NCBI GenBank assembly: GCA_902749685.1
Contig: CACVKW010001023.1
Location: 1 to 64,000 of the forward strand
DNA: 64,000 nt
DNA from: Olavius sp. associated proteobacterium Delta 1
GTDB lineage: Bacteria; Desulfobacterota; Desulfobacteria; Desulfobacterales; JAFDCJ01
Direction: 5' to 3'
Positions 1 to 9,165 of this stretch are shown piece by piece (the stretch's first letter is position 1; every line of letters starts with the position of its first letter). The position numbers and the translations under genes were made by a program. The notes beneath the pieces are model-generated. The model did no database searches. It was not told the DNA's origin and saw only the letters and a list, made by a program, of their open reading frames with translations.

Positions 1-209
1 GACATCCAGTATCCAGCAACCAGAATCCAGGATCAGTCAATACTTTCAATGGTCTTCATTGCAGCAGCGAAGTTGGATTTCAAAATTTTATGCAACTATA
101 GGGTTATCTCAAGGAAACCATGCGCTTCAGAAATTCATCCGGCGGGATAAAGTCAACCAGCCGCAGGTCATTCCGTTCTTATTCTCAGCACCTTTGAATC
201 ATCACAGTC

Positions 210-434
210 TCAGTCAATCACATTGAGTGCGGGTTTGCCTTTTAGTTTCGCCACCACCTGGCGGACATCACCTAAACATCATTTGCCTTTGGGATTTTTA
301 ATTGAACACCGGCAACTTCCGCGCTTTTTTTCCATTTGGATCTTTTCCATTATGATGGATTTACCATTTTCCCGATAATCCTGAAGAATATCATCAACCG
401 AGTATCCAAAACAGTAACAAACTAAATCATCCAC
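210..434 (-). CDS. Small [2Fe-2S] (seleno)protein candidate with in-frame UGA
   Basis: A 74-codon reading frame that conceptual translation breaks at codon 52 (TGA at 281-279). It opens at GTG 434 behind an AAAGGAT ribosome site and reads MDDLVCYCFGY, then GSCRCSIKNPKGK-UGA-CLGDV, and ends at TGA 212-210. The Cys pattern (C6, C8, C41, C43, UGA52, C53) matches the C-terminal [2Fe-2S] domain of CopZ/BFD-like metallochaperones, where the UGA position is normally Cys. From memory, NCBI names a short (seleno)protein family of this kind after Csac_0668. A hairpin of bacterial SECIS geometry follows the UGA. Selenocysteine is therefore the better reading. The alternative is a pseudogene, because the DNA just beyond the stop looks decayed. 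Confidence 0.6.
249..263 (-). promoter_or_regulatory. Candidate bacterial SECIS hairpin
   Basis: On the minus strand, 15 nt after the in-frame UGA, CGCCA-GGTGG-TGGCG forms a perfect 5-bp stem with a 5-nt G-rich loop. The loop begins 20 nt after the UGA and its first base is G, which fits the known loose consensus for bacterial SECIS elements. It lies inside the coding sequence, as expected in bacteria. Folding and SelB binding are inferred, not shown. Confidence 0.5.
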
Positions 435-900
435 AATATCTATCCTTTCAATCTTTATGATTCACTATATTAAAGCTGCCAGGAACCGATTGGCTGAGAT
501 AGCTCTCACACCATTTAGGTAACTGTCGACTCCATTTTGCTTAACGACTTGATAGGAAAATGGAATTTTCAAATCTAACCGGTTCCTGGTCGGTTTCCGA
601 CCAATCCCATAGATTTTGATGTTGCCAATACAATGTTAAAATTGTATCACAAAATCTGCTGACCTCACGCGTACAGCCGAAAAATTATTCGGTTTACTTT
701 GATTTTCAAATTCAGTAGTTTAAACATAATCATATTTGAAAAAAATGGATACCTGAATTTTTAAGCCACAATCATCGCCCCAAGTTATTTTCGGTAATTT
801 GTTCTGAAACGTTGCCGTGAGTTATTTGCGTGCAAAATTCAGGTATTACATAAAACGATCCGGAGTCGAACCGATGAGTTTGTTGAGGAGATGATGTTAT
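435..900. other. Intergenic region with inverted repeats
   Basis: No credible gene seen. It holds a hairpin TGGTCGG-TTT-CCGACCA at 587-603 and a 10-bp inverted repeat CCAGGAACCG (479-488) / CGGTTCCTGG (580-589). The AT-rich part from about 660 to 760 probably contains the promoter of the ABC importer that starts at 901, but I cannot pick a convincing -35/-10 pair. Confidence 0.4.
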
Positions 901-1944
901 ATGAGCCGTATTGAAACTCATAACCTTGTCAAAGAGTGGGGCAAGGTTCGAGCTGTTGATGGTGTTTCCTTCCATGTTGCCAAAGGAACCCTGACGGTTT
1001 TGCTGGGCCCCTCCGGCTGCGGCAAATCGACTATTCTCCGTATGATCGCCGGATTGGAGGAGGTGACGACCGGACAAATTACAATTGGCGGGCAAGATAT
1101 CACCTACAAGGATGCGGCCAAGCGGGGAGTTTCGATGGTCTTCCAGTCTTACGCGCTGTTTCCGCATTTGAATGTTCGCGAGAATATCCTCTTTGGCCTT
1201 AAAGTGCGCGGCGTTCCTACGGCCGAAAGACGAAAACGCTTGAACGGGGTGGCCAAAATGGTCGGGCTCGAAGGGCTGCTGCTTCGCAAACCTGCCAACC
1301 TCTCGGGTGGACAACGGCAACGGGTGGCATTGGCCAGGTCCATTGTATCCCAGCAGCCGGTTTGCCTAATGGACGAGCCGCTATCAAATCTGGACGCCAA
1401 ACTGCGCAACGAAATGCGCGACGAGATTCGCGCCCTGCAACAAAAGCTCGGCCTTACCATGATTTATGTAACCCACGATCAGATCGAGGCCATGACGATG
1501 GCCGATCAGGTCGTGTTGTTGCAAAGCGGGCGCATCGAACAAATCGGGGCCCCTCACGAGCTGTACGAACACCCCGAAACCGCATTCGCGGCCCACTTTA
1601 TCGGATCCCCTCCCATGAATCTCATACGGCTTGACCTGGTTGAAGACCGGACGGCGCTATCTGCCGCAGGCGGCCAAATCGCGGTCCCGCAAGGGAGCCG
1701 GGGCTGGTCCGTCGGTGTCCGACCCGAAAAAATCAAATTAAGCGAACGAGGCTTGACGGCCAGGGTTGGTGCGATTGATTTCTTGGGGGCTGAAACGATT
1801 ATCCGTCTTGTATATGGGGAGCAGACCCTGCTCGCCAAAATAAATGGACGGGCCAAAATCGCACCGGGTGATCAGCTTACGGTCAGTTGGTCTCCTGACG
1901 CGGCACACCTGTTCAATGAAAAAGGGATAAGGGAGGGCGGTTAG
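901..1944 (+). CDS. ABC importer ATPase (UgpC/MalK type)
   Basis: The 347-residue ATP-hydrolysing subunit of a carbohydrate or glycerol-3-phosphate type importer, acting on the inner face of the membrane as a dimer. Visible are Walker A GPSGCGKS near residue 37, the signature LSGGQRQRVALARS, Walker B VCLMDEPLSNLDAKLR and the switch His in VTHDQIEA. A C-terminal TOBE-like regulatory domain (about residues 240-345, with VGVRPEKIKL) is typical of the CUT1 group. It starts a same-strand set with a binding protein and two permeases. Starting with the ATPase is a variation on the usual order. The exact substrate cannot be read from sequence. Confidence 0.9.
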   Translation: MSRIETHNLVKEWGKVRAVDGVSFHVAKGTLTVLLGPSGCGKSTILRMIAGLEEVTTGQITIGGQDITYKDAAKRGVSMVFQSYALFPHLNVRENILFGLKVRGVPTAERRKRLNGVAKMVGLEGLLLRKPANLSGGQRQRVALARSIVSQQPVCLMDEPLSNLDAKLRNEMRDEIRALQQKLGLTMIYVTHDQIEAMTMADQVVLLQSGRIEQIGAPHELYEHPETAFAAHFIGSPPMNLIRLDLVEDRTALSAAGGQIAVPQGSRGWSVGVRPEKIKLSERGLTARVGAIDFLGAETIIRLVYGEQTLLAKINGRAKIAPGDQLTVSWSPDAAHLFNEKGIREGG

Positions 1945-2036
1945 GCGTGTCCGGATTCAGATTGTGCGAGCCGGAACCGAGGGTTCGGTTCCGTGCGAGG
2001 CGAAACAACAACTCAAACAAAATGGAGGTGGAAAAA

Positions 2037-3314
2037 ATGTTGCGTAAACTAAAAATTTTACTTTTGATCGTCGCAGTTATGGCCTGTTTGGTCGCGACAC
2101 CCATGGCTGGAGCCAAAACAGAACTGACCATGTATTATCCGGTTGCCGTTGGGGGTCCATTGACGAAAATTGTGGATAGCATGGTTGCTGATTTTATGAA
2201 AGAGAATCCGGACATCAAAGTGAACGCTATTTACGCCGGTAACTACAACGATGCCCGGATCAAGGCCTTTGCAGCGCTGAAAAGTGGTAAGCCGGCCCAG
2301 CTGTCGGTAATGTTTTCCATCGATATTTACGAATTGATCGAGCAGGATGCGATTATTGCCTTTGATGATGTCGTCGAAACCCCGCAAGAAAAGGCCTGGC
2401 TGGACTCATTCTACCCGACACTAATGGAAAACGGCCGGACCGCCGGCAAAACCTGGGGCATTCCGTTTCAACGCTCAACTATCGTTATGTACTACAACAA
2501 GGATGCTTTCAAGGCGGCCGGTATCGACCCGAACAAGCCGCCGGAGACGTGGGAACAGCTGATCGCCGTCGGCAAAAAGCTCACCAAAGCGGACGGATCC
2601 CAGTGGGGCGCGATGATTCCATCAACCGGTTATCCCTACTGGATGTTCGGCGCGTTGACGATGCAAAACGGCCAGGTTCTGATGAACGATGCTGGAAACG
2701 AAACTTACTTCGACAGCCCCGCCGTTGTCGAGGCCTTGCAATTCTGGCGGGATTTAGGCGCAAAACACAAGATTATGCCCGCGGATACCATCGAATGGGG
2801 CACGCTGCGCCAAAATTTCCTTGAGGGAAAAACCGCCATCATGTGGCATTCTACCGGAAATCTGACAATTGTTAAGAAAAAGGCCAAGTTCGACTTCGGC
2901 GTTGCCATGCTGCCGGCCAGCAAACGGCGCGGTACACCGACCGGCGGCGGCAATTTTTACATTTTTAAAAAAACGTCTGCTGAAGAACGCAAGGCGGCCA
3001 TGCGGCTGATCAAGTTCATGACCAGTCCCGAGCGTTCAGCCGAATGGTCGATGAAGACCGGGTACATGGGTATCAGCCAGGCGGCGTATGAAACCGGCAA
3101 ATTGAAAGCGTATATTGAGGGCTTCCCGTACGCCGCTGTGGCCCGGGACCAGCTTAAATTTGCCACCGCCGAATTGTCGACCTACCAGACCGGCCGAATT
3201 CGCAAAGCCCTGGACGATGCCATTCAAGCCGCTCTGACCGGTGCGAAATCTCCCGCGACCTCTCTTAAAGAGGCGCAGTCCCTGTCCGAACGACTGCTGA
3301 AGCAGTATCGATAA
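2037..3314 (+). CDS. Extracellular solute-binding protein, sugar/G3P ABC importer
   Basis: A 425-residue periplasmic binding protein of the UgpB-like cluster. I chose ATG 2037 because GGAGGTG lies just upstream and the protein then begins with a classic signal peptide (MLRKLKILLLIVAVMACLVA, cleavage near AGAKTE). The mature N-terminus with TMYYPVAVGGP and the KENPDIKVNAIYAG segment is typical of family-1 solute-binding proteins. An upstream in-frame start at 1947 would add a non-signal leader and lacks a ribosome site. It follows the ATPase and is separated from the permeases by about 350 bases that hold hairpins, which would let it be made in excess of the membrane parts. Confidence 0.88.
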   Translation: MLRKLKILLLIVAVMACLVATPMAGAKTELTMYYPVAVGGPLTKIVDSMVADFMKENPDIKVNAIYAGNYNDARIKAFAALKSGKPAQLSVMFSIDIYELIEQDAIIAFDDVVETPQEKAWLDSFYPTLMENGRTAGKTWGIPFQRSTIVMYYNKDAFKAAGIDPNKPPETWEQLIAVGKKLTKADGSQWGAMIPSTGYPYWMFGALTMQNGQVLMNDAGNETYFDSPAVVEALQFWRDLGAKHKIMPADTIEWGTLRQNFLEGKTAIMWHSTGNLTIVKKKAKFDFGVAMLPASKRRGTPTGGGNFYIFKKTSAEERKAAMRLIKFMTSPERSAEWSMKTGYMGISQAAYETGKLKAYIEGFPYAAVARDQLKFATAELSTYQTGRIRKALDDAIQAALTGAKSPATSLKEAQSLSERLLKQYR

Positions 3315-3663
3315 GATAGTATGAGACTCCATTATTTGATGTCTCGATTTCGACCACAATTACCATTTCGAAAGCCGGATCTGATTTTAACAGCGAACCG
3401 CAGAATATTGAATATCGAACCGCAGAATTTCGAAGGGAGGTATGGCTACGCTCTTTCTATTTTTTCGCTGAAATCGATAGAATCCCTTACTTCGACATTC
3501 GATATTCATTATTCGATATTCGCTTTTTTAGAGTCTCTCTTTCGATTTTACTGGCCGCTCCGCGGCCAGAGGCGGGGCTGAAATCTGATAATAAGGGGGA
3601 GCGGAAGTCATCTGCTCCCCGCCCCCCTTTCCGGTTTGCTGCGTTTATTAAGGTATATAAGCG
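3315..3663. other. Spacer between binding protein and permeases
   Basis: No gene. It contains members of the dispersed repeat family GAACCGCAGAATATCGA (about 3395-3435, with related ATTCGATATTC words near 3500-3525). It also holds a hairpin CTGGCCGC-TCC-GCGGCCAG at 3551-3569 and the terminator-like hairpin listed separately. Confidence 0.5.
3595..3620 (+). terminator. Possible attenuating hairpin before permease genes
   Basis: GGGGAGC (3596-3602) pairs with GCTCCCC (3614-3620) across an 11-nt loop, followed by GCCCCCCTTT. There is no long T run, so this is at best a weak terminator or an RNA-stabilising 3' end for the binding-protein message. Confidence 0.35.
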
Positions 3664-4542
3664 ATGTCACGCAACATCATGAGGCACGTATATGGCTGGT
3701 TATTATTGACACCGGCCGCGATTCTATTAATCGCTTTTACCCACTATCCAACCATCGCCACCGTATTCGACAGCCTATTTTCCAAAGGAACGGCTATCCG
3801 GCCATCCCGCTTCGTGGGGTTGGCAAACTATGAAATGTTGATTGACGACCCCATTTTCTGGAAAGTTCTCACCAACAATGCCTGGTTCGCAATGGGCACT
3901 ATCCCGACCTCGATTATTCTGGCCATCGCTATGGCTCTATTGGTCAACCGGGCCATACCGGGCCGTTCTCTGGTCCGCATGGCCTATTTTACCCCGACCA
4001 TTCTGCCAATGATTGCCGTTGCCAATATCTGGTTATTCTTCTACACGCCGGATATCGGTCTTATAGACCAGGCGACAAGCTGGTTCGGGATCGGTGGCCA
4101 TAATTGGCTGGGGAATCCAGCTACCGTATTGCCGGCCATCATCGTCATGACGATCTGGAAGGAGGCCGGGTTTTTCATGATCTTCTATCTGGCGGCGCTA
4201 CAGAACATCCCACCGGAACTGGAGGAAGCTGCCAGGCTGGAAGGTTCGACACGTTGGTACTATTTCCGCAGGATATTGTTCCCGCTTTTGATGCCGACAA
4301 CGCTGTTCGTGATGATCAACGCGGTGCTTAACTCTTTTAAATTGGTAGATCATTTATTTGTGCTCACCAAGGGCGGGCCTGATAACGCCAGCAACCTGCT
4401 GCTTTATTATATTTTTGAAAGTGCCTTTTCTTATTTTGACACCAATTACGCTGCGACCCTGACCGTCATTCTGCTCGGTCTTTTAGCCGTGATGGCGCTC
4501 ATGCAGTTTTACGTCCTGGACAAACGGGTCCATTATCGATGA
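3664..4542 (+). CDS. ABC sugar permease (MalF/UgpA type)
   Basis: A 292-residue inner-membrane permease with about six hydrophobic segments. The EAA cytoplasmic loop that docks on the ATPase is clear (ELEEAARLEGSTRWYYFRRILFPL, about residues 183-206). Its length is normal for the family. The start at 3664 gives MSRNIMRHVYGWLLLTPAA, a usual N-terminus. The last four bases overlap the next permease start, so the two are translationally coupled. Partner of the binding protein and ATPase upstream. Confidence 0.9.
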   Translation: MSRNIMRHVYGWLLLTPAAILLIAFTHYPTIATVFDSLFSKGTAIRPSRFVGLANYEMLIDDPIFWKVLTNNAWFAMGTIPTSIILAIAMALLVNRAIPGRSLVRMAYFTPTILPMIAVANIWLFFYTPDIGLIDQATSWFGIGGHNWLGNPATVLPAIIVMTIWKEAGFFMIFYLAALQNIPPELEEAARLEGSTRWYYFRRILFPLLMPTTLFVMINAVLNSFKLVDHLFVLTKGGPDNASNLLLYYIFESAFSYFDTNYAATLTVILLGLLAVMALMQFYVLDKRVHYR

Positions 4543-5369
4543 AAACATTCCGTTTCTCATTTTTTAATTTTCAAAACGTTCTGGAGACAGGTGCAGCCTG
4601 GTTTCTGGCCCTGTTATGGATTGCGCCGTTGGCATATGCATTTTGGGCGGCATTTCATCCCAGTCAATACGCGGTGCATTTCGACATTTTTGCACCGCTT
4701 ACCCTTGACAATTTGCGCGAAGCCCTGTCTCAGGCACCGTTTCTGCGCTATGCCTTCAACACGTTCATCCTGGTCACTACAATTCTTTTGGCGCAACTGG
4801 TACTGTGCACGCTGGCAGCTTATGCCTTTGCCCGCTACCGGTTCTTCGGCAGCGATCTAGCCTTTGCCCTGGTTTTAGTTCAATTGATGATTACGCCGGA
4901 AATCCTGATCGTTGAAAACTATGGGACCCTGGCCCGGTTCGACCTCATCGACACCATTCTCGGGATCGGCCTCCCATACATGGCCAGCGCCTTTGGCATC
5001 TTCCTGCTGCGTCAGGCCTTTAAATCGACGCCAAAGGAACTCGAGGAAGCGGCCCGTCTTGAAGGCTGCGGGGTCTTCGGTGTGTTATGGCGGGTCTATG
5101 TACCATTGGCTCGCCCGACCTATATCGCCTATGCCCTCGTTTCAATAAGCCACCATTGGAACAATTTTCTATGGCCCCTGGTTGTAACCAACTCGGTGGA
5201 AACTCGCCCGTTAACTGTCGGACTTGGCATTTTCGGAGCCCCGGAATCCGGCGTTGATTGGTCAATCATTTCTGCGGCAACGTTGATGTCAGTTGCCCCC
5301 CTTCTGATTGCCTTCCTGTTGTTTCAAAGGCAATTCGTGCAATCCTTTATGCACGCGGGCATTAAATAA
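4539..5369 (+). CDS. ABC sugar permease (MalG/UgpE type)
   Basis: A 276-residue second permease of the same importer, overlapping the previous gene by four bases (ATGA). It has six predicted membrane spans and an EAA loop at about residues 166-190 (KELEEAARLEGCGVFGVLWR). The end, FVQSFMHAGIK, resembles the FVRGLTAGAVK-like tails of MalG-type permeases. It completes the importer; no enzyme gene follows that would reveal the substrate. Confidence 0.9.
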   Translation: MKTFRFSFFNFQNVLETGAAWFLALLWIAPLAYAFWAAFHPSQYAVHFDIFAPLTLDNLREALSQAPFLRYAFNTFILVTTILLAQLVLCTLAAYAFARYRFFGSDLAFALVLVQLMITPEILIVENYGTLARFDLIDTILGIGLPYMASAFGIFLLRQAFKSTPKELEEAARLEGCGVFGVLWRVYVPLARPTYIAYALVSISHHWNNFLWPLVVTNSVETRPLTVGLGIFGAPESGVDWSIISAATLMSVAPLLIAFLLFQRQFVQSFMHAGIK

Positions 5370-5452
5370 AATTCGGTTGCATCTAATCTTTGAAAAAATC
5401 GATAATCTGTCAAATTTAAAAATCTGGCCGCGTATTTCTAAAAGGGTGGACA

Positions 5453-5971
5453 ATGATCAAAAAAATCATCTCAGGAGGCCAGCCCGGTGTTGAGATAGCT
5501 GCCCTTGATGCCGCCATAAGGCTGGACATACCCCATGCAGGGTGGTGCTACAAGGACAGAAAAATAGATGGTGGTATCCTGGCAAAGAAGTACAACGTTA
5601 AAGAAATTGACAATCCCAGTTATTTTCAAAGACTGGAGAAAAATATTGTGGATTCCGAAGGTACTGTTGTCCTTAGCTATGGGCAGCTTGTGATCGGCTC
5701 GAGGGCGGTTAGAGAAATAGCTGAGAAGAACGACAAACCTTACTTGAATGTCAACCTGAGCAAACATCCTCTGGATCACGCCATCGCTTTAACTCGCAAA
5801 TGGATGACCAAACATGAGATAAGTGCAATCTATTTCACGGGCACAAAAACGGGTGGTGGACTTAGCCCAAATGTGTATGACGAGGTGATCCAGGTAATCG
5901 AGGGTATCTGTGGGGTAGCAAGGGAGCAGTTCCTCGGTTTTGAGGAGCAGGATAAGGATACCTCGATGTGA
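5453..5971 (+). CDS. Putative molybdenum carrier protein
   Basis: A 172-residue protein opening with IISGGQPGVEIAALDAAIRL and AGWCYKDRKIDGG. This matches the putative molybdenum-cofactor carrier family, a lysine-decarboxylase-like Rossmann fold whose usual first motif is SGGQTGVDRAALDAA. Here the normally conserved TGVDR reads PGVEI, so ligand binding may be altered. Length is typical. It stands alone between the importer and filler DNA. Carrier function is known only for a few relatives and is inferred here. Confidence 0.72.
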   Translation: MIKKIISGGQPGVEIAALDAAIRLDIPHAGWCYKDRKIDGGILAKKYNVKEIDNPSYFQRLEKNIVDSEGTVVLSYGQLVIGSRAVREIAEKNDKPYLNVNLSKHPLDHAIALTRKWMTKHEISAIYFTGTKTGGGLSPNVYDEVIQVIEGICGVAREQFLGFEEQDKDTSM

Positions 5972-6220
5972 TGACGGGTATGGGCAGGAACCCACACGGC
6001 AGGGAGCGCTGGCACAACCCGAATGCCGCTGTTGGATTTAACTGTCAGCACCCCTTTTGGCTGTCCAGGCCGATTGGGTATCTTGGTAGCCAATGCGAAT
6101 TTTGGGGTTTTCATTCCGCATTCCGAATTCCCACTTCGACTCGACTGAGCTTGTCCCAGGCCGCATTCTGTCCTCTGTCATCCGCCATCTGTCTTCAAAT
6201 TGGTTTTACACACCGATGAC

Positions 6221-6538
6221 CTATTGATCATCCGAGGGTGAAGAAGGCGTCGAAGATTCTTCTGCATTTTCACACGCTTTACGAACTGCATCGGTCAGCC
6301 GGTTATGAAAGCCATAGCTGTCGATAAATTGGCGTAAAATGTTGGACAGTTTATTTTCCATCTCAGTTATAAAGACCTCTGGTTTCATGGTGGACGATTT
6401 CAATGCTGGCTGTACCAAATTAACAATTTTTTTCCGCATTTTCATCTTGTCGGTCTTGCTAACCCGGGGAATCGAAAGAAGTTCGTTGTCAAAAAGCTGG
6501 ATGACTTTCTGGATATCTCTATTTCTTAGCTTGGCCAT
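6221..6538 (-). CDS. Hypothetical protein, 105 aa
   Basis: Not recognised. A small, charged, probably helical cytoplasmic protein (MAKLRNRDIQKVIQLF at the start, a Ser/Pro-rich acidic tail). There is no signal peptide or membrane segment. GAGG lies six bases before the ATG and the frame is well filled, which supports a real gene. It stands alone on the minus strand. Confidence 0.55.
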   Translation of the reverse strand: MAKLRNRDIQKVIQLFDNELLSIPRVSKTDKMKMRKKIVNLVQPALKSSTMKPEVFITEMENKLSNILRQFIDSYGFHNRLTDAVRKACENAEESSTPSSPSDDQ

Positions 6539-6870
6539 GTTATCCTCATTTGTCTACCAATTGGAAAGAAAGGGATCAAAGATTGAACAGTGAATTAAGA
6601 CGATCGAACTTTGTCTGCAATATTCGATTCGTTGCCAATTTCGGTTATACTGATAAGCAGGTGGTATAAAGCCCTCGTATTCAATACGACACGGTCTACT
6701 CATAAGAAACCCATAAACAATGCATCATATGCTTGTCAACAAATATTCATTTTTCAAGGGGCTGTTGCCTGAATCGATATTATATGAAGGCAAACTGTAA
6801 TTGAGACTTAAGCGAGGAATTTCCTTGGCCGCGGCGCGCTATGATGGGAGGGGCAATGGAATCATTGCCA
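6539..6870. other. Intergenic, no gene seen
   Basis: AT-rich DNA upstream of the small minus-strand gene, probably including its promoter. The right end merges into the decayed transposase sequence. I see no repeat, RNA gene or further reading frame of note. Confidence 0.4.
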
Positions 6871-7232
6871 TTAATGGCAAATAGAAAAAGCCGCATAACT
6901 TTGACCATGCGTGTCGACATATTGCATTTCCACTGCCATTTCGGTGCAATGGCGCATCACGCCCGCTATCATTACCGCGACTTCTGAAGATGAGCAACTT
7001 TTGAGCTGTGAGTAGATACAGGCGGCGCCTTTTTCCACGTGCCAGTAGATCATGATCCCCCGGCCGCCATATCGGACGTACCATTCGGTTAACAGATTCT
7101 GATTCCATGCACCAAATTGCTTTGCAAAGTAATATTCCGCTAAACGCTTCAAACACGCACAGTTCGTATGCAATCCGGTTAATCCTTTCCCGGCCGTTGC
7201 CGTCCATTTCAAAGACAAGCTCTCGCCAGGCG
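6871..7232 (-). pseudogene. Tn3-family transposase remnant (internal fragment)
   Basis: Two reading frames, shifted once near 7100, together spell an interior part of a Tn3-family transposase. The first runs WRELVFEMDGNGRERINRIA to LLCKAIW. The second runs VRYGGRGIMIYWHVEKG, IYSQLKSCSSSEVAVMI, VMRHCTEMAVEMQYVDTHGQS and ends FSICH-stop. In intact relatives these motifs follow one another in one frame within a protein of about 1000 residues, so only about a tenth survives. The reading frame upstream is fused to a piece of eutA. Confidence 0.75.
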
Positions 7233-7236
7233 ACCG

Positions 7237-7436
7237 GGATTACCGGTACATTTCTTAACGGAAACGATACCTGGTCATCCCTGAAACCCGAACAGCCGGA
7301 AATTGACAAAGAATATGCGCCCGCACCGATGACGGTCGCTCTGATTTTATTCGGCAGTTCTACGACGGTTGCTGCTAATTCAGAAGTCAGCCGTTTTATT
7401 TTGTCGGCCAAAACGTGGCCGATATCGCTAAAATTG
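7237..7436 (-). pseudogene. Partial eutA duplication
   Basis: About 200 bases nearly repeat 7954-8153 inside the intact eutA, in direct orientation and offset by 717 bp. Identity is roughly 90% by eye. It encodes the SDIGHVLADKI to FPLRNVPV segment. On one side it joins the Tn3 transposase fragment in frame. On the other it joins about 110 bases of unrecognised coding-like sequence (GIPLTTSAVNTVIGACLGIA). It is a scar of recombination, not a functional gene. Confidence 0.8.
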
Positions 7437-7549
7437 ATTTTGGCGTTTATCAACCGCGCAATCCCAAGGCAAGCGCCTATTACCGTATTGACTGCCGAAG
7501 TAGTTAACGGAATACCGCATCCCGCAGATGATTTATCTAAGTCATCTGT

Positions 7550-8980
7550 TTAATTCCCATGAAAAACGAGCGATTTAACAGTCACCGGATATACCTGATC
7601 TCCTACCAGAGGTTCACCAATATCGATCCAGTCGCCTTCTTTCAGTTTCAACTCGTCGAGGGCCAAAAGGTTCGTCTTTAAATCCGTTTCCCGCCGAATA
7701 ACGTTTCCCACACTGCACGCAATGTCGGTTTCGAAAATCAAAATTACCGGCAGGTTATTTTCAATTGTGTTGGCAAGTGCCGTTTCAATCGATTGGGCAA
7801 ATAATTCCAGCTGAGGATAAGAAACCCTGACAGGATCCTTAAAATATAATGCAAGAATTTCTTCACCTTCGTCCTGATCAAATCTTTGAAAAGAGGTATT
7901 TATTTGGGATACGACGTGTTCGATACTTAACTTGGATTGATCGACATCCACCCGGATTACCGGTACATTTCTTAACGGAAACGATACCTGGTCATCCTTA
8001 AAGCCCGAACACCCGGAAATTGATAAAGAATAAGCGCCCGCACCGATGACGGTCGCCCTGATTTTATCCGGCAGTTCTATGACGGGTGCGGTTAATTCAG
8101 ATGCCAGCATGTTTATTTTGTCGGCTAAAATGTGACCGATATCGCTAAAATTGTTCAACCCGCCATACATCAGTTCCGCCACGCCTCCCGAAAACGCATA
8201 TTCATCAATGCGGCTGGGAAAATCCAGGTCAGCGGTCAGCATCAGCTGCCGGGCAAGAGCGGAACTTGCGGGCCCCGTAATGGCTTCCAACAGTATTTCA
8301 GCAAACTTGGCGGCTATTGATTCGATTTCCGCTTTAGAGATTGAATCTCCGATATCATACCTTAACCCGAGGTGCTCCATTACCGTTGCCGCCGGCTGGT
8401 CGATCCGCCAGATTGTGCCTTTCGAATCGACGCCCAGCAACCGCCCCCCGACAGAAACACAGCTGGTCGACAACGTCTCCCCATTGCGGGATATGGCAAT
8501 GTTTGAGGTTCCCCCGCCGATATCACAGGACAATATGGTTTTGTTATTAGCCTTTGAGCGGGCCACCGCCCCCGAACCCATGGCCGCAATTAAGCTCTCG
8601 AAATTAGGCCCGGCAGTCGCCGCCACGAATTTTCCGGCGTCATTGGACAGCGCTTCGGCGATTTGCCTGGCATTTTGTTTGCGGGCAGACTCGCCCGTAA
8701 CAATAACCGCACCGGTTTGAATATCGGCCGGATCGATGCCGGCATGCTTATATTCTTGTCTAAAAAATTCCGTCAATCGTACGATATCGATGGTATTGTC
8801 ATCCAATAAAGGGGTCTGGACAATACTGCCCTGATAGATAATGTGTCTTTCCTCGATGTTGAAACGCCGGCTAACCGACCGCTCATCTCTTTTCAGTAGC
8901 AGTTTCGAAAAAACCAGATGGCTGGTTGAGCTTCCGACATCGACCCCAACAGATAGTATTTCTAGTTCGTTTATTTCCAT
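7550..8980 (-). CDS. eutA: Ethanolamine ammonia-lyase reactivating factor EutA
   Basis: A 476-residue actin-fold ATPase that in known systems swaps damaged cobalamin out of ethanolamine ammonia-lyase. Visible are the phosphate-1 loop VGVDVGSSTSHLVFSK near residue 10, the phosphate-2 loop CDIGGGTSNIAISR near residue 150 and the adenosine motif SGGVAELMYGG near residue 265. I chose ATG 8980 (MEINELEILSVGVD), since a longer upstream frame is filler repeat. No eutB, eutC or shell genes are present here, so either the lyase lies elsewhere or this protein serves another B12 enzyme. A 200-bp piece of it is duplicated just downstream. Confidence 0.85.
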   Translation of the reverse strand: MEINELEILSVGVDVGSSTSHLVFSKLLLKRDERSVSRRFNIEERHIIYQGSIVQTPLLDDNTIDIVRLTEFFRQEYKHAGIDPADIQTGAVIVTGESARKQNARQIAEALSNDAGKFVAATAGPNFESLIAAMGSGAVARSKANNKTILSCDIGGGTSNIAISRNGETLSTSCVSVGGRLLGVDSKGTIWRIDQPAATVMEHLGLRYDIGDSISKAEIESIAAKFAEILLEAITGPASSALARQLMLTADLDFPSRIDEYAFSGGVAELMYGGLNNFSDIGHILADKINMLASELTAPVIELPDKIRATVIGAGAYSLSISGCSGFKDDQVSFPLRNVPVIRVDVDQSKLSIEHVVSQINTSFQRFDQDEGEEILALYFKDPVRVSYPQLELFAQSIETALANTIENNLPVILIFETDIACSVGNVIRRETDLKTNLLALDELKLKEGDWIDIGEPLVGDQVYPVTVKSLVFHGN

Positions 8981-9113
8981 GTGTGCATGAGGTTCCCCGT
9001 TCAGAGGTTTCCTGCTTCGCCTTTCAGGCGTCCCGCTTCGCAAAAGCTTCGACGGGACAAAACGAAGGACAAGCAGGGTATAGGGTATAAAGTTTAGGGT
9101 TAAGGGAAAAGCG

Positions 9114-9165
9114 AACCGCAGAATATCGAATCCTCCGCCGGAGGAGGATTCGATATTCTGCGGTT
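9114..9165. repeat. Long perfect palindrome between metV-like gene and eutA
   Basis: A 23-bp arm at 9114-9136 (beginning AACCGCAGAATATCGAA) pairs perfectly with 9143-9165 across a 6-nt loop, GCCGGA. Another half copy, TGCGGTTCGC, follows. The arm is the dispersed repeat word GAACCGCAGAATATCGA seen elsewhere in the window, here inverted upon itself. It could end transcription of the metV-like operon or mark a repeat insertion. Confidence 0.7.

Noticed and set aside
93..165. Minus-strand stretch reading NDLRLVDFIPPDEFLKRM after the selenoprotein candidate
   Set aside because: It faintly resembles the C-terminal tail of a PIN-type toxin, but it is too short and lacks a start and any catalytic motif, so I do not annotate it.
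5968..6219. 83-codon open frame after the molybdenum carrier
   Set aside because: Contains filler such as CATTCCGAATTCCCACTTCG also seen before 38491; no ribosome site and no family resemblance.
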